Of a stretch of 64,000 bases of DNA, positions 28,370 through 36,388 are shown piece after piece. Location of the stretch: positions 248,001 to 312,000 of the forward strand of contig NZ_CP158297.1 in assembly GCF_040256395.1 (NCBI RefSeq), given 5' to 3'. This stretch comes from Deinococcus sonorensis KR-87 (GTDB lineage: Bacteria > Deinococcota > Deinococci > Deinococcales > Deinococcaceae). The notes below the pieces were generated by a model. The model was not told the DNA's origin. It saw only the letters and a program-made list of their open reading frames with translations, and searched no databases. Position 1 is the first letter of the stretch; every line of letters begins with the position of its first letter. A program made the translations under genes and the position numbers.

Positions 28370-29641
28370 ATGTCCATCTCGTTGCTTCACGGACCGTTCG
28401 CGCGGGTGTGGTGGGCCGGGCTGATCAGCATGACCGGCAACTGGATGCTCGCCGCCGCCCTTCCCGCGTACGTGTACCTCGCCACCGGCTCGGTGCTCGC
28501 CTCCAGCCTGCTGTTCTTCGCGTCCGTGGCGCCGCACGTGCTGCTCGGCTCACTCGCGGGCGCCGTTGCGGACCGCGTGGACCGGGTCAGGCTGATGACC
28601 GGGCTCAATCTGCTCGCCGCCGTGAGCGTCCTGCCGCTCCTGCTGGCCGCGCCCGGCCTGATGTGGCCGGTGGTGCTGGTGTGTGTGCTGGAGACCCTCG
28701 TGACGCTGCCGCTCGGCCCGGCTGAGAACGCCCTGCTGCCCACGCTGGTGCCGTCCACGCACCTGCCCCGCGCCAACGCCCTCAACGCCCTGAACAACAA
28801 CGTCGCGCGGCTGCTCGGGCCCGCACTCGGGGGGCTGGTGCTCGCCCGCGTGGGGCTGCCTACGGTCGTGCTGCTCGACGTCGCGTCCTACCTCGCCGCG
28901 GCCGCCCTGCTGTGGCCGCTCATGCGGCCTCCCGCCTCCCGCCCGGCCGTCCGGATCGACTTCACAGCGGTCCGGCAGGCCGGGCGGGCGCTCGTGACCG
29001 TCTCCGGTGAGGGGCTGCGTCTGGCCCGGCAGGTGCCGGCATTGCGGCTGCTGCTGTTCACCACGGCCCTCGGTGGACTTGGGGAGGGCCTGTTCGCGGT
29101 GCTGCTCGCCCCGTTTGTCACCAGCGTCCTGCATGGAGGCGAGGGCGCGTACGGACTGATCCTCAGTGCCCAGGCGGTGGGCGGGCTGATCGGTGCGGCG
29201 GTGATGACGCCGCTGGCCGGACGCTGGTCACCCGTAACGCTCGCCGCCACAGGCGCGGTGGGCCTTGGCGTGATCGACGCCCTGATCTTCACGTCCCCGC
29301 TGGTGCTGACCGGCGTGTGGCCCGCGCTGCTGCTGATGGTTCTCGCCGGACTGCCCGCGAGCGCCGCCGGTGTGGGCTGGACCACCCTGATGCAGCGCAT
29401 CACCACGGACGAACGGCGGGGTCAGGCCTTTGGGCTTTCCGCGCAGGTGTCGGCGCTGAGCGTCCTGGCCGGGACCGGCCTCGCCAACGTCGCACGAACC
29501 CCGGACGCGATCCTGCCGGTCATCTCGGTGCACGCCGTGACGCTGCTCGCATCAGGCGTGGTCGTCGCGCTGCGGCGGCGCGTCCTCGAAGTCCCGCCTG
29601 CCGACGTCCCCCGAGCGCCAACGGAGCGCCTGCCAGGCTGA
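28370..29641 (+). CDS. MFS transporter
   Basis: A 423-residue major facilitator with about 12 hydrophobic segments. The cytoplasmic loop 2-3 motif is GSLAGAVADRVDRVRLM, and RANALNALNNNVARLLGPALGGL is typical of enterobactin-exporter-like or macrolide-efflux-like MFS proteins. The frame extends far upstream, but the ATG at 28370 is the first placed directly before the first helix (LLHGPFARVWWAGLISMTGNWML). No good Shine-Dalgarno sequence or leaderless -10 is visible, so the start is less certain. Convergent with an HTH protein whose stop lies 6 bases away, a likely partner. Confidence 0.9.
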   Translation: MSISLLHGPFARVWWAGLISMTGNWMLAAALPAYVYLATGSVLASSLLFFASVAPHVLLGSLAGAVADRVDRVRLMTGLNLLAAVSVLPLLLAAPGLMWPVVLVCVLETLVTLPLGPAENALLPTLVPSTHLPRANALNALNNNVARLLGPALGGLVLARVGLPTVVLLDVASYLAAAALLWPLMRPPASRPAVRIDFTAVRQAGRALVTVSGEGLRLARQVPALRLLLFTTALGGLGEGLFAVLLAPFVTSVLHGGEGAYGLILSAQAVGGLIGAAVMTPLAGRWSPVTLAATGAVGLGVIDALIFTSPLVLTGVWPALLLMVLAGLPASAAGVGWTTLMQRITTDERRGQAFGLSAQVSALSVLAGTGLANVARTPDAILPVISVHAVTLLASGVVVALRRRVLEVPPADVPRAPTERLPG

Positions 29642-29646
29642 GCGTC

Positions 29647-30414
29647 CTACCCTTCCTCCTGCAGCGGTGCGACAGCGAGGCGCAGCAGGTACGGGCGACC
29701 ATTCGCCAGTGCGCCGCCGTAACGCTGCCGCAGCGCGAACAGCTCACGCTGCAATGCCTTGGCCTGCGCCTGGTCGAGGTACAGCACGCCCCAGGAATCC
29801 CACACCGCCGGCTGCTCGTCCGACAGCAGGTCCATGAAGAACGCGTTCTCCTGCTCCCCGGGCGCCGGACGGGGCTCGACGTTCTCCGACACGTGCCCGC
29901 CCGGCTCGCGGTACACATGAAGGCCCAGCGGCCGACCCCGTCGCCCGGCCGCCTCCACCCAGGCCGCGCCGATGCTGCGCGACAGGCGCCGCTGCGCGCC
30001 CTGGAACAGCACGTCCCCGAGCTGCTGATCAGACTCGAGCGGCGTGACGTCAAAGGGAATGAACAGCGACCCAGGCGCCCGGTACAGCGGCATCGGACGG
30101 CCCCGCCTGGGCTGCTCGCCCACCCGGACAAGCAGACCGAAGTGAACGAACTGGCGGATGCGTGACGTCATGGTGGTCAGCGGCACCCCCACCTCATGGG
30201 CGGCGTCCTGCGCGGTTCGGCTGGCGCCCAGGAATGGCGCGAGACTCGCGCGGACCACGGGATCAAGCAGCCGCCTCGCCGCGTGAGGCGAGACCACCAC
30301 GAGCTGGTCAGCGCGGACAGGAAACACCGCTCCACCATACCGGAAGACGGCGGTTTGCCCGGAAGCGGACGCGGTGGGCAGGATGGACAGGCGTCGCCCG
30401 AACGGTCCGGTCAT
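29647..30414 (-). CDS. Helix-turn-helix regulator, probable
   Basis: A 255-residue protein. Residues about 45-105 look like a winged helix (DPVVRASLAPFLGASRTAQDAAHEVGVPLTTMTSRIRQFVHFGLLVRVGEQPRRGRPMPLYRA), as in ArsR-like regulators. The rest is a cytoplasmic alpha/beta domain with no recognised ligand motif. The ATG at 30414 is preferred over the TTG 18 bases earlier. It faces the MFS gene tail to tail, which suggests but does not show that it regulates that transporter. Confidence 0.7.
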   Translation of the reverse strand: MTGPFGRRLSILPTASASGQTAVFRYGGAVFPVRADQLVVVSPHAARRLLDPVVRASLAPFLGASRTAQDAAHEVGVPLTTMTSRIRQFVHFGLLVRVGEQPRRGRPMPLYRAPGSLFIPFDVTPLESDQQLGDVLFQGAQRRLSRSIGAAWVEAAGRRGRPLGLHVYREPGGHVSENVEPRPAPGEQENAFFMDLLSDEQPAVWDSWGVLYLDQAQAKALQRELFALRQRYGGALANGRPYLLRLAVAPLQEEG

Positions 30415-30752
30415 GGATGGGGCCGACGTCAACTTGGCAATTGGCTACTGTACGGGTCTGCAGACGACCGCCCCCGTGACGGTGACCGTCCGAGCTGACT
30501 TCCGGTGCTCTGGAGTGACGCCATTGAGCTGGACGGAGACCGCGGGGTCATCCGGGGCGCGTTAACTCCAGGTGGAGGTCATCGAAGGCAGATGGACAGG
30601 AGGGCACCGCAGGCGGCAGGCAGATCGGTGCGGGCACGATCCCATTGATCTCTAGGTGAGCGATGACAGAACACAGCGCAGAGTCCCCGGCTGGCCAGGC
30701 AGCGGCGATGCGTTCCAAGGGCCAGGTCCCGCAGGCTGCGTATGCTGTCGAC
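30415..30752. other. Intergenic spacer, 338 bases, between divergent genes
   Basis: Carries the -10 of the Nudix gene at its right end. On the minus strand TACAGT 36 bases or so before the HTH gene could serve as a -10. Nothing else is seen. Confidence 0.4.
30741..30746 (+). promoter_or_regulatory. -10 hexamer of the Nudix gene
   Basis: TATGCT, six bases before the ATG at 30753, as in other leaderless genes here. It argues against the longer frame that begins at 30663. Confidence 0.55.
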
Positions 30753-31262
30753 ATGACGGCCAGGGAGAGTGCGCTCCTGCAGTTCTTGAGGCGTCATGGC
30801 ACCTTCGACGGCTGGCAGGAATCGTGGAACAGCGTTCCGCTGGCCTTTCGGGTTGGCCTGACGCACGCGTTGCCTCCTCGCGACTTCATCGCGTCGGTCC
30901 GCACCCTCGTGCTGCGCGGTGATGATGTGTTGCTGGTCCATGCCGAGGTGCCGATCCTGACGCTGGGGGGTCGGCCGGAAGCGGGAGAAACGTTGCACGA
31001 GGCGCTGATTCGTGAGGTGGCGGAAGAGAGTGGCTGGCATGCTCGTCCGCTGAGCATCATCGGGTTCATTCACGCGCAGCACCTCGATGAGCAACGGCCC
31101 GCCTGGGGTCGGCCGGCGCCACACTTCGTGGATGTGGTGTTCGCATCGGAAGCACTCGAGTTCGCGCCGGGGCGACAGGATGCTGGCGAGTGGCCGTGCG
31201 AGTTCATTCCTGTTGCGGCGGTTCACGAGGCCGGTGTCCACCCGATCGACGCGACGCTCTAG
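30753..31262 (+). CDS. Nudix hydrolase
   Basis: A 169-residue Nudix enzyme. The Nudix box is complete: GGRPEAGETLHEALIREVAEESGW, with the REVAEE core binding the divalent metal. The substrate is unknown; family members remove damaged or signalling nucleoside diphosphate derivatives, and Deinococcus genomes encode many. Monocistronic, leaderless. Confidence 0.88.
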   Translation: MTARESALLQFLRRHGTFDGWQESWNSVPLAFRVGLTHALPPRDFIASVRTLVLRGDDVLLVHAEVPILTLGGRPEAGETLHEALIREVAEESGWHARPLSIIGFIHAQHLDEQRPAWGRPAPHFVDVVFASEALEFAPGRQDAGEWPCEFIPVAAVHEAGVHPIDATL

Positions 31263-31760
31263 CAAGCCGCCGTGGCCTGTCGCAATGGAGCGCCGAACAG
31301 GGGTGACCACCCTCTCGAATGAAGGCGCCGCTGCAGGTGATCCAACCTGTCTAGGGCAAGCTGCCGTCGCCCCGTCGTGAGACGGGGCCGCTGCGCCCAG
31401 CGGCCCTCACCGGCTGATGTGCAGCCGGAGGCGCCTTCCACACCGCCCCCATCCTTCCGTTGAGCCTGCGGGAGCAGGATGACTCGTCCACGTACACCTG
31501 CGCCCTGGTCATCACAGGCCACTCAGTGCGCTGCGGCTCCCGGTTCATCAGGCATGCCCGTCTGAGTCGAACGCACGGTGCTGATGGCCAGCAGGTTCCA
31601 ACCGAGGCAGCCGCATACGGAAGCCCCATTCGTGGCATAAACCCACCGGGACGGTCAGCCGCAGGGTGCGGCCCTCAGCACCCAGGTGCAAACCTCGCTT
31701 CTGATCCACCGCTGTCTACCGACATTCCGGGGACGAACCCCATGTTCTCCCAGAGGGGCT
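31263..31760. other. Intergenic spacer, 498 bases, with possible transposase remnant
   Basis: A hairpin of 8-base arms (GCCCCGTC/GACGGGGC) lies at 31369-31388. On the minus strand near 31440-31510 a frame reads VYVDESSCSRRLNGRMGAVW, which faintly recalls the DDE region of IS630-type transposases (VDESGFS...VW). It is broken by stops and too short to call. Confidence 0.3.
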
Positions 31761-33059
31761 TCAAAAGGTCACGTTGATCGAGACCCCAATTCTGGAGAAG
31801 TACGTGCCAAACCGGTAATAGATATCTGTGCCGCCAGGGAGGAAGCCCTGAATACGGAAGGCAGCCTGTGCGACGGGCATCTCCGGTCCCGGCGCCTGCG
31901 CGTAGAAGCGCACATGGCGTTTCGTGACGTGGCCATCCCCGTAGGCTTCGCCCAGATTCTGGGCGACCGTATTATGCAGGTCATCATCCGCCAGACCCAG
32001 GTCTGCGATCGGGGCCTGCACGGGTGGATCAACGGTCATGGACAGCACGGCATCCACCCAGGTGCCGTTGGGCACTACCTCGGGCACGCCAAGCAACGTC
32101 GCCGTGAGCTTCAGCGGTTTCTCGGTGACATGCAGCGGCGCGCTGGCAAGGTCGCGCCCGTTCTGACTGGCCACCACGGTGTAATCCTGCTCCAGCAGCA
32201 GCTCATTGGGATATGGGTCGTCTGCCGTGAGCCGACTCGCGAACAACTGGAGTTGGGCGTCGCCGTTGCCAGCCACCAGAGGCGTCTGCAGGTCCAGCGG
32301 CGACACGGTGAAATTCGGGTACGTGGGGGAGGCGTGGTACACCAGCCGGAGATTCACTGGGCCGGCAGGGAAACCGGTCAGATGGGCCTTCAGGGCTGTT
32401 CCATGCAGGTGATACAGCTCCAGACTGGCCCTGTCGAGGGTGAGGTGCGGTTGGGTGGTGGCCTGGCAGGAGATGGTGGGGTTCACCCAGTCGGCGTGAT
32501 CGTAGAAGTTCCCGTCTCCGGCATCCGTGACACGCAAGCTGAGGCTTGACTTCCCGGTCAGGTCAGCCGTGAGGGTCTTCGGCCCGTCGCTGCCGCGCAC
32601 CACTCCACTATCGGTCAACTTCTTCCCGTCCGCCCAGACCTCGAACACCACCGAGCCCTTGGTGCCAACCTCGTCGTCAATGCCCACCGTCGCGGTGAAG
32701 CTGGTGCAGGTCGCCCCTGCGCTGGCCAGGCTGTAGCGGAGTTCCGAGGTGGAGTGCACGCCGTAGCCTTTGGCATAGACCTGCCCGCCAATGGTCAGGG
32801 GATTCCCGTCCAGCTGCTGCCGACCGCCATTGCTGCGGTTGACTTCAATCGGTCCCCAGCCGCTGCTGGCGTACGTGGGCTTTTCGTAGCCCAGGGTATT
32901 GGTGCCGGGCGTCAGGCTGAGGGCCGAGAGGGCGCTGGACGTCCACGGCTGGGAGGGGTGGGCGGCGTACTCGGCGGCGTACGGGTCGGTGGGCGAGGTG
33001 GCCTGCTGACCGCAGGCAGCGAGCAGCAGGGAGAGGGCCAGCAGGGCAGGCTTCTTCAT
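31761..33059 (-). CDS. Lipoprotein with NPCBM domain
   Basis: A 432-residue exported lipoprotein. Lipobox LAAC near residue 17. The NPCBM-like module (about residues 60-200) shares GWGPIEVNRSNGGR, KGYGVHSTSEL, VGIDDEVGTKGSVVFEVWADGKKL and DHADWVNPTISC with the lipoprotein at 22857, so the two are paralogues in this domain. The C-terminal 220 residues are beta-rich, with Ig-like spacing, and differ from the delta-60 repeats there. The ATG at 33059 follows AGGAGG by 6 bases. Probable role: binding a surface polysaccharide. Confidence 0.85.
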   Translation of the reverse strand: MKKPALLALSLLLAACGQQATSPTDPYAAEYAAHPSQPWTSSALSALSLTPGTNTLGYEKPTYASSGWGPIEVNRSNGGRQQLDGNPLTIGGQVYAKGYGVHSTSELRYSLASAGATCTSFTATVGIDDEVGTKGSVVFEVWADGKKLTDSGVVRGSDGPKTLTADLTGKSSLSLRVTDAGDGNFYDHADWVNPTISCQATTQPHLTLDRASLELYHLHGTALKAHLTGFPAGPVNLRLVYHASPTYPNFTVSPLDLQTPLVAGNGDAQLQLFASRLTADDPYPNELLLEQDYTVVASQNGRDLASAPLHVTEKPLKLTATLLGVPEVVPNGTWVDAVLSMTVDPPVQAPIADLGLADDDLHNTVAQNLGEAYGDGHVTKRHVRFYAQAPGPEMPVAQAAFRIQGFLPGGTDIYYRFGTYFSRIGVSINVTF

Positions 33060-33282
33060 GAATTCCTCCTGGCCCGACAGCGCGGCGTCGGATGAGGGCA
33101 ACAGGCCAAGCCAACCTTAACCTTTCCCCCGAACGGATGCCGCGCAGATGCTTGTGTTCCTGATCACCTTGCCTTGCCCTTACCTTCATGTGTAGGACGA
33201 AGCGTCACAGGGTTGGGAAGACGGGCCTGCTGCCGACGGCTGTGGTTGGAACATGCTGGTTGGTGTGGGTTCTCCTCCACGC

Positions 33283-34659
33283 TCAGTCCAGGCCTACCCG
33301 CTGCCGGTAGGCGGCGACGGGCCACGCTCGTCCACCCCCCTGGCGCACCCACTCGATGTCCCCGGATGCCGAGCGCTGGAACTGAAGGGGCTCGCCGACC
33401 GCACCGAACCCGGCTTCCGGTACCGGCATCAGCGTTTCGGTGTCCACCACGGTCCATTCCGTGACGCTCAGGGTCGGGTCGCCCTGGGGCGTGAGGGAGA
33501 CCAGGCGGCCTTCCAGGTTCACTACATCAAACACGCCCCAGTCGGTGGCAAAGCGCCCGGTGAACCGGTCCAGGTCAACACCAGGCGCGTCAGTACCCTC
33601 CTTCATCGGCGGGTTCATCGCCAGGTCGATCAGCTTGATGATGTTCGTTGCCCATTCCGTGGCGGGGCCGCCCAGGCAATTCGTGAGGACCGACACGGTC
33701 AGGCCGGAGTTCGGGTCGACCCACGTCTGCGTGATGTGCCCCGGGAAGCCGCCCGAGTGGCCCACCACCGTGCGGCCCCCGATCTCCTCCACGATCAGGC
33801 CCAGCCCATACCAGCGCTTCACTGGGCGAGTGATCTCGGATTCCCGGCGCTGCATCAGGCGCCGCGAGGCGTCCGTGAGCAGCTCGGCGCGTCCGAGGAC
33901 ATGCACAGCGAAGAAGGCCGTGACGTCTTCCGCCGTGCCGTAAAAGCCGGTGGCTGCCGCCATCGCCCGGGTATCCGAGGACGGCAGCACCCGACGGGGA
34001 TCATTGCCGGCCAACCGACCGCTGTGCCCGGCGGCCAGCTCGGCCTCGCGTTCCACAGGCAACTCCGGCCCCAGGTGGGTGAGCCCAAGTGGCCCGATCA
34101 CGTGCGAGGCCATGTACTCCGCGTACGACTGGCCGCTGGCCGCCTCAAGCACTAGCCCCAGCAGCGAATACCCCATGTTCGAGTACTTGAAGTACTGGTC
34201 CGGCGGATATACCAGCTCGGCGCGGCACAGGGCAATCAGGGCCTCACGGTCGGGAAAGGCGTGGAGCTGCTGCCAGTAATCACTGTCCGCCCCGTCGCGG
34301 TTGATCCCGGACTGGTGTCCCAGCAGGGCCCGCAGCGTCAGCGCCGCAGCGGGCGAGCCGGCCAGCTCCGGCAGCCAGCGACCAGCCGGGTCGTCCAGGC
34401 GCAGCACGCCACGCTCCGCGAGCTGAAAGATCGCCGTCGCCGTGAAACTCTTGGAGTGGGAGGCAATTCGAAACAGGTGCTGCGGGGTGAGCGGCTGCCC
34501 GGTGGCCTCGTTCGCCACGCCCAGCGCAAACGATGCGGCCAGCTGATCTCCGACCCGCACCGCGACCTGAACGCCAGGGACCCGCGCCAGGTCCCGCTGG
34601 TAGTCCAACCACGATGGAAGGTAGGAGCTCAGGGCACGGACCGTATCCAGGAGAGGCAT
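33283..34659 (-). CDS. Serine hydrolase, class C beta-lactamase-like
   Basis: A 458-residue hydrolase. Catalytic S67-x-x-K70 in RIASHSKSF, Y159-S-N161 in FKYSNMGY, and the third motif H301-S-G303. After the hydrolase domain (about residues 25-345) a beta-barrel-like C-terminus of about 100 residues resembles the lipocalin-type domain of D-aminopeptidase/Pab87-like proteins. The frame is open to 34869, but the leaderless -10 (TACCGT, six bases before the ATG at 34659) fixes the start. No signal peptide, so probably cytoplasmic. Substrate unknown; peptides or esters are likely. Confidence 0.9.
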   Translation of the reverse strand: MPLLDTVRALSSYLPSWLDYQRDLARVPGVQVAVRVGDQLAASFALGVANEATGQPLTPQHLFRIASHSKSFTATAIFQLAERGVLRLDDPAGRWLPELAGSPAAALTLRALLGHQSGINRDGADSDYWQQLHAFPDREALIALCRAELVYPPDQYFKYSNMGYSLLGLVLEAASGQSYAEYMASHVIGPLGLTHLGPELPVEREAELAAGHSGRLAGNDPRRVLPSSDTRAMAAATGFYGTAEDVTAFFAVHVLGRAELLTDASRRLMQRRESEITRPVKRWYGLGLIVEEIGGRTVVGHSGGFPGHITQTWVDPNSGLTVSVLTNCLGGPATEWATNIIKLIDLAMNPPMKEGTDAPGVDLDRFTGRFATDWGVFDVVNLEGRLVSLTPQGDPTLSVTEWTVVDTETLMPVPEAGFGAVGEPLQFQRSASGDIEWVRQGGGRAWPVAAYRQRVGLD

Positions 34660-34665
34660 GCCTCT

Positions 34666-34671
34666 ACGGTA
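34666..34671 (-). promoter_or_regulatory. -10 hexamer of the serine hydrolase gene
   Basis: TACCGT on the minus strand, six bases before the ATG at 34659. No Shine-Dalgarno sequence. Confidence 0.55.
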
Positions 34672-35176
34672 GCGCCTGCGGTGGGGCGGAGCAGCACGCT
34701 GACCCGACCAGCGGATCGCCTCCAGGGAACGTCCGGTGCTGCTGGACGCGGGCTCCCTTCCACCGTGGCCTGGAAGCGCGCACCATGCCAGGTGTTCTGC
34801 CCGCAGGCAGACGGGTGCAGACGGCTGCGCCCTGCGATCGCTCCGTTCGACCATGAACCCTGACGACACCTTCCCCTGTTCTCACTTCCCCTACCTCAGA
34901 GCAGATGTAGAGGAGTCTCATCGCAGGAACCCAGGATCTGCGCCAACACGATCAGGAACAGAATCGCCAGAACAGGCGAAAGCCAGGCGGGCTTAGTGCC
35001 AGGTCCGTTGGGTCTCGTCCGCAAGTGACTTCGAGGGTCAACGCGGAGCAGGCGGTCAACCCATCTGCAGGGATGGTCCTGGGGTGCTCGGTGGGCAGGG
35101 TCCCGCTGCCCGGCATCAGCAGCGCAGCTTGTGTGAACCAACCTGTCATCTTCAGCGACGTGCTGCGCGTGGCCCT

Positions 35177-35226
35177 GACTGAAGGCAGAGGGGACGACCA
35201 GCTGGTCGTCCCCTCTGCCTTCAGTC
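35177..35226. terminator. Perfect 50-base palindrome after the PRC/DUF2382 gene
   Basis: Twenty-five-base arms pair without mismatch around an AGCT centre (left arm begins GACTGAAGGCAGAGGGG). It starts 5 bases after the TAA of the minus-strand gene. As RNA it would form a very stable hairpin and is best read as a terminator or 3' end stabiliser. Neither strand carries a T run. Cruciform formation or protein binding is also possible. Confidence 0.6.
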
Positions 35227-35231
35227 TGTGG

Positions 35232-36062
35232 TTAGTGGCGGCCTGAAGTGTCGTCGGTGTCGACGTCACCGGTCTTGTTGACGTCGAGCACTTCCTTGCC
35301 GACAGTCTCCGTGAAGGTGCGCTGCTCACTTTCGGTGCGCTTGCCGACCTCCACCTCCTCGGTGACGTAGGCCTGCTTCTGCACGTTGGCGCGCTCGGCC
35401 TCCAGGTCCACCCGGATCGTTTCGCTGTCGCTGCCCAGCGTCACGTTGCCGTCCACCGGACGCGGGTCGCTCACCGGGTGACGCTCGATCACCACCTCGT
35501 CGTGCGAGAGGTTCACGTTGACATTCTCGGTGCGGGTCTCCACGTGCTTGCCCACCTCAACCGAACCGGCCCGGTAGCGGTCCTTGTTCACCTGTAAGCG
35601 CTCTTCCAGCAGCTGCAGACGATCCGGGGTCCGGAACAGACTCTGGTCCTGGTAGTGGTCGGCCGCGCGGGCCGCCACGCCAGTCGTGGCCGGTGCCTGA
35701 TAGTCCGTGCCCTTCAGCACGCGGAGGTCCGACACCTGCGCCTCGTCGCTGTGCATCTCGCCAGCGCTGTAGGCCTGGAGGTCACGGACCTGGTCCTTGG
35801 TGAGGGTGTCGAAGTACACCGCGTCGTCCTCGATGCGGGCGAGGCCGACCGGCACCAGCACCTCTTTGCGGGTGAACCAGCTGCCGGCTTCGACGAGCAG
35901 GTAGCGGATGGTGCCGCCATTTTCGGTCATGGCATCCCGCACGGAGCCGACCTGTTCACCGCCGGCGCCGTACGCGGGCAGGCCGATCAGGCTGGTCTGG
36001 GCCTGGCCCAGGTCATAGTTATGGTCGCGAACAAGCTCGGACAAGGGGGTCAATACAGTCAT
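35232..36062 (-). CDS. PRC-barrel and DUF2382 domain stress protein
   Basis: A 276-residue soluble protein. The PRC-barrel domain (about residues 18-100; [32 protein letters not shown]) is followed by a linker and a DUF2382 (YsnF/AvaK) domain (about 145-265; [52 protein letters not shown]). The family is induced by general stress in several bacteria and expanded in desiccation-tolerant ones. AAGGAG precedes the ATG by about 7 bases. Upstream lies an AT-rich island and downstream the long palindrome. Confidence 0.92.
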   Translation of the reverse strand: MTVLTPLSELVRDHNYDLGQAQTSLIGLPAYGAGGEQVGSVRDAMTENGGTIRYLLVEAGSWFTRKEVLVPVGLARIEDDAVYFDTLTKDQVRDLQAYSAGEMHSDEAQVSDLRVLKGTDYQAPATTGVAARAADHYQDQSLFRTPDRLQLLEERLQVNKDRYRAGSVEVGKHVETRTENVNVNLSHDEVVIERHPVSDPRPVDGNVTLGSDSETIRVDLEAERANVQKQAYVTEEVEVGKRTESEQRTFTETVGKEVLDVNKTGDVDTDDTSGRH

Positions 36063-36388
36063 GTGGAAGCTCCTTGAGAAGTGAGGCGCAGGACGGGTCA
36101 GCCGACCTCAGAGCGGTTGCCGCTCGCACTGCTGAGTCACAGCTGAGTGTTCAGGATCAGAATTTTTTTACTGCCAAACTTTGGTGAAAAAGTCTTTCGA
36201 AAGCAAACCTGCTACCAAACATAAAGAATTACAGTTCAACGAATGAAGGAAACCGGATTCCTGAATAAAAAGAGCTGATGAATCACCCTGATCGGGCCTG
36301 GCCAGCGGACCACCGTCTCCCGTTCCCGAAGGACGCGCGCACCTCTGATTCGTGTGCTGACCGCCCCGCATTTGCGTCCCGCAGCGCC
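36063..36388. other. Intergenic spacer, 326 bases, with AT-rich island
   Basis: From about 36,155 to 36,285 the sequence is strikingly AT-rich for this genome, with T and A runs (ATTTTTTTACTG, GTGAAAAAGTC). It is 90-220 bases upstream of the PRC/DUF2382 start and is the best candidate for its promoter and activator or UP region. I could not fix exact -35 and -10 boxes. Confidence 0.45.

Larger units (their letters stand above)
34660..35231. other. Intergenic spacer, 572 bases
   Basis: Contains the -10 for the hydrolase (ACGGTA at 34666-34671 on the plus strand) and the 50-base palindrome at 35177-35226. A minus-strand frame ending at 34896 contains one hydrophobic stretch (LSPVLAILFLIVLAQILG) but lacks a convincing start. 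Confidence 0.4.

Noticed and set aside
31440..31510. Possible IS630-type transposase fragment (VYVDESSCSRRL)
   Set aside because: Too short and broken; similarity to the DDE motif is by eye only. Kept as a note within the spacer, not as a mobile element.
34896..35141. 81-codon minus-strand frame with a hydrophobic C-terminus
   Set aside because: TTG start without support; a single hydrophobic stretch can arise by chance.
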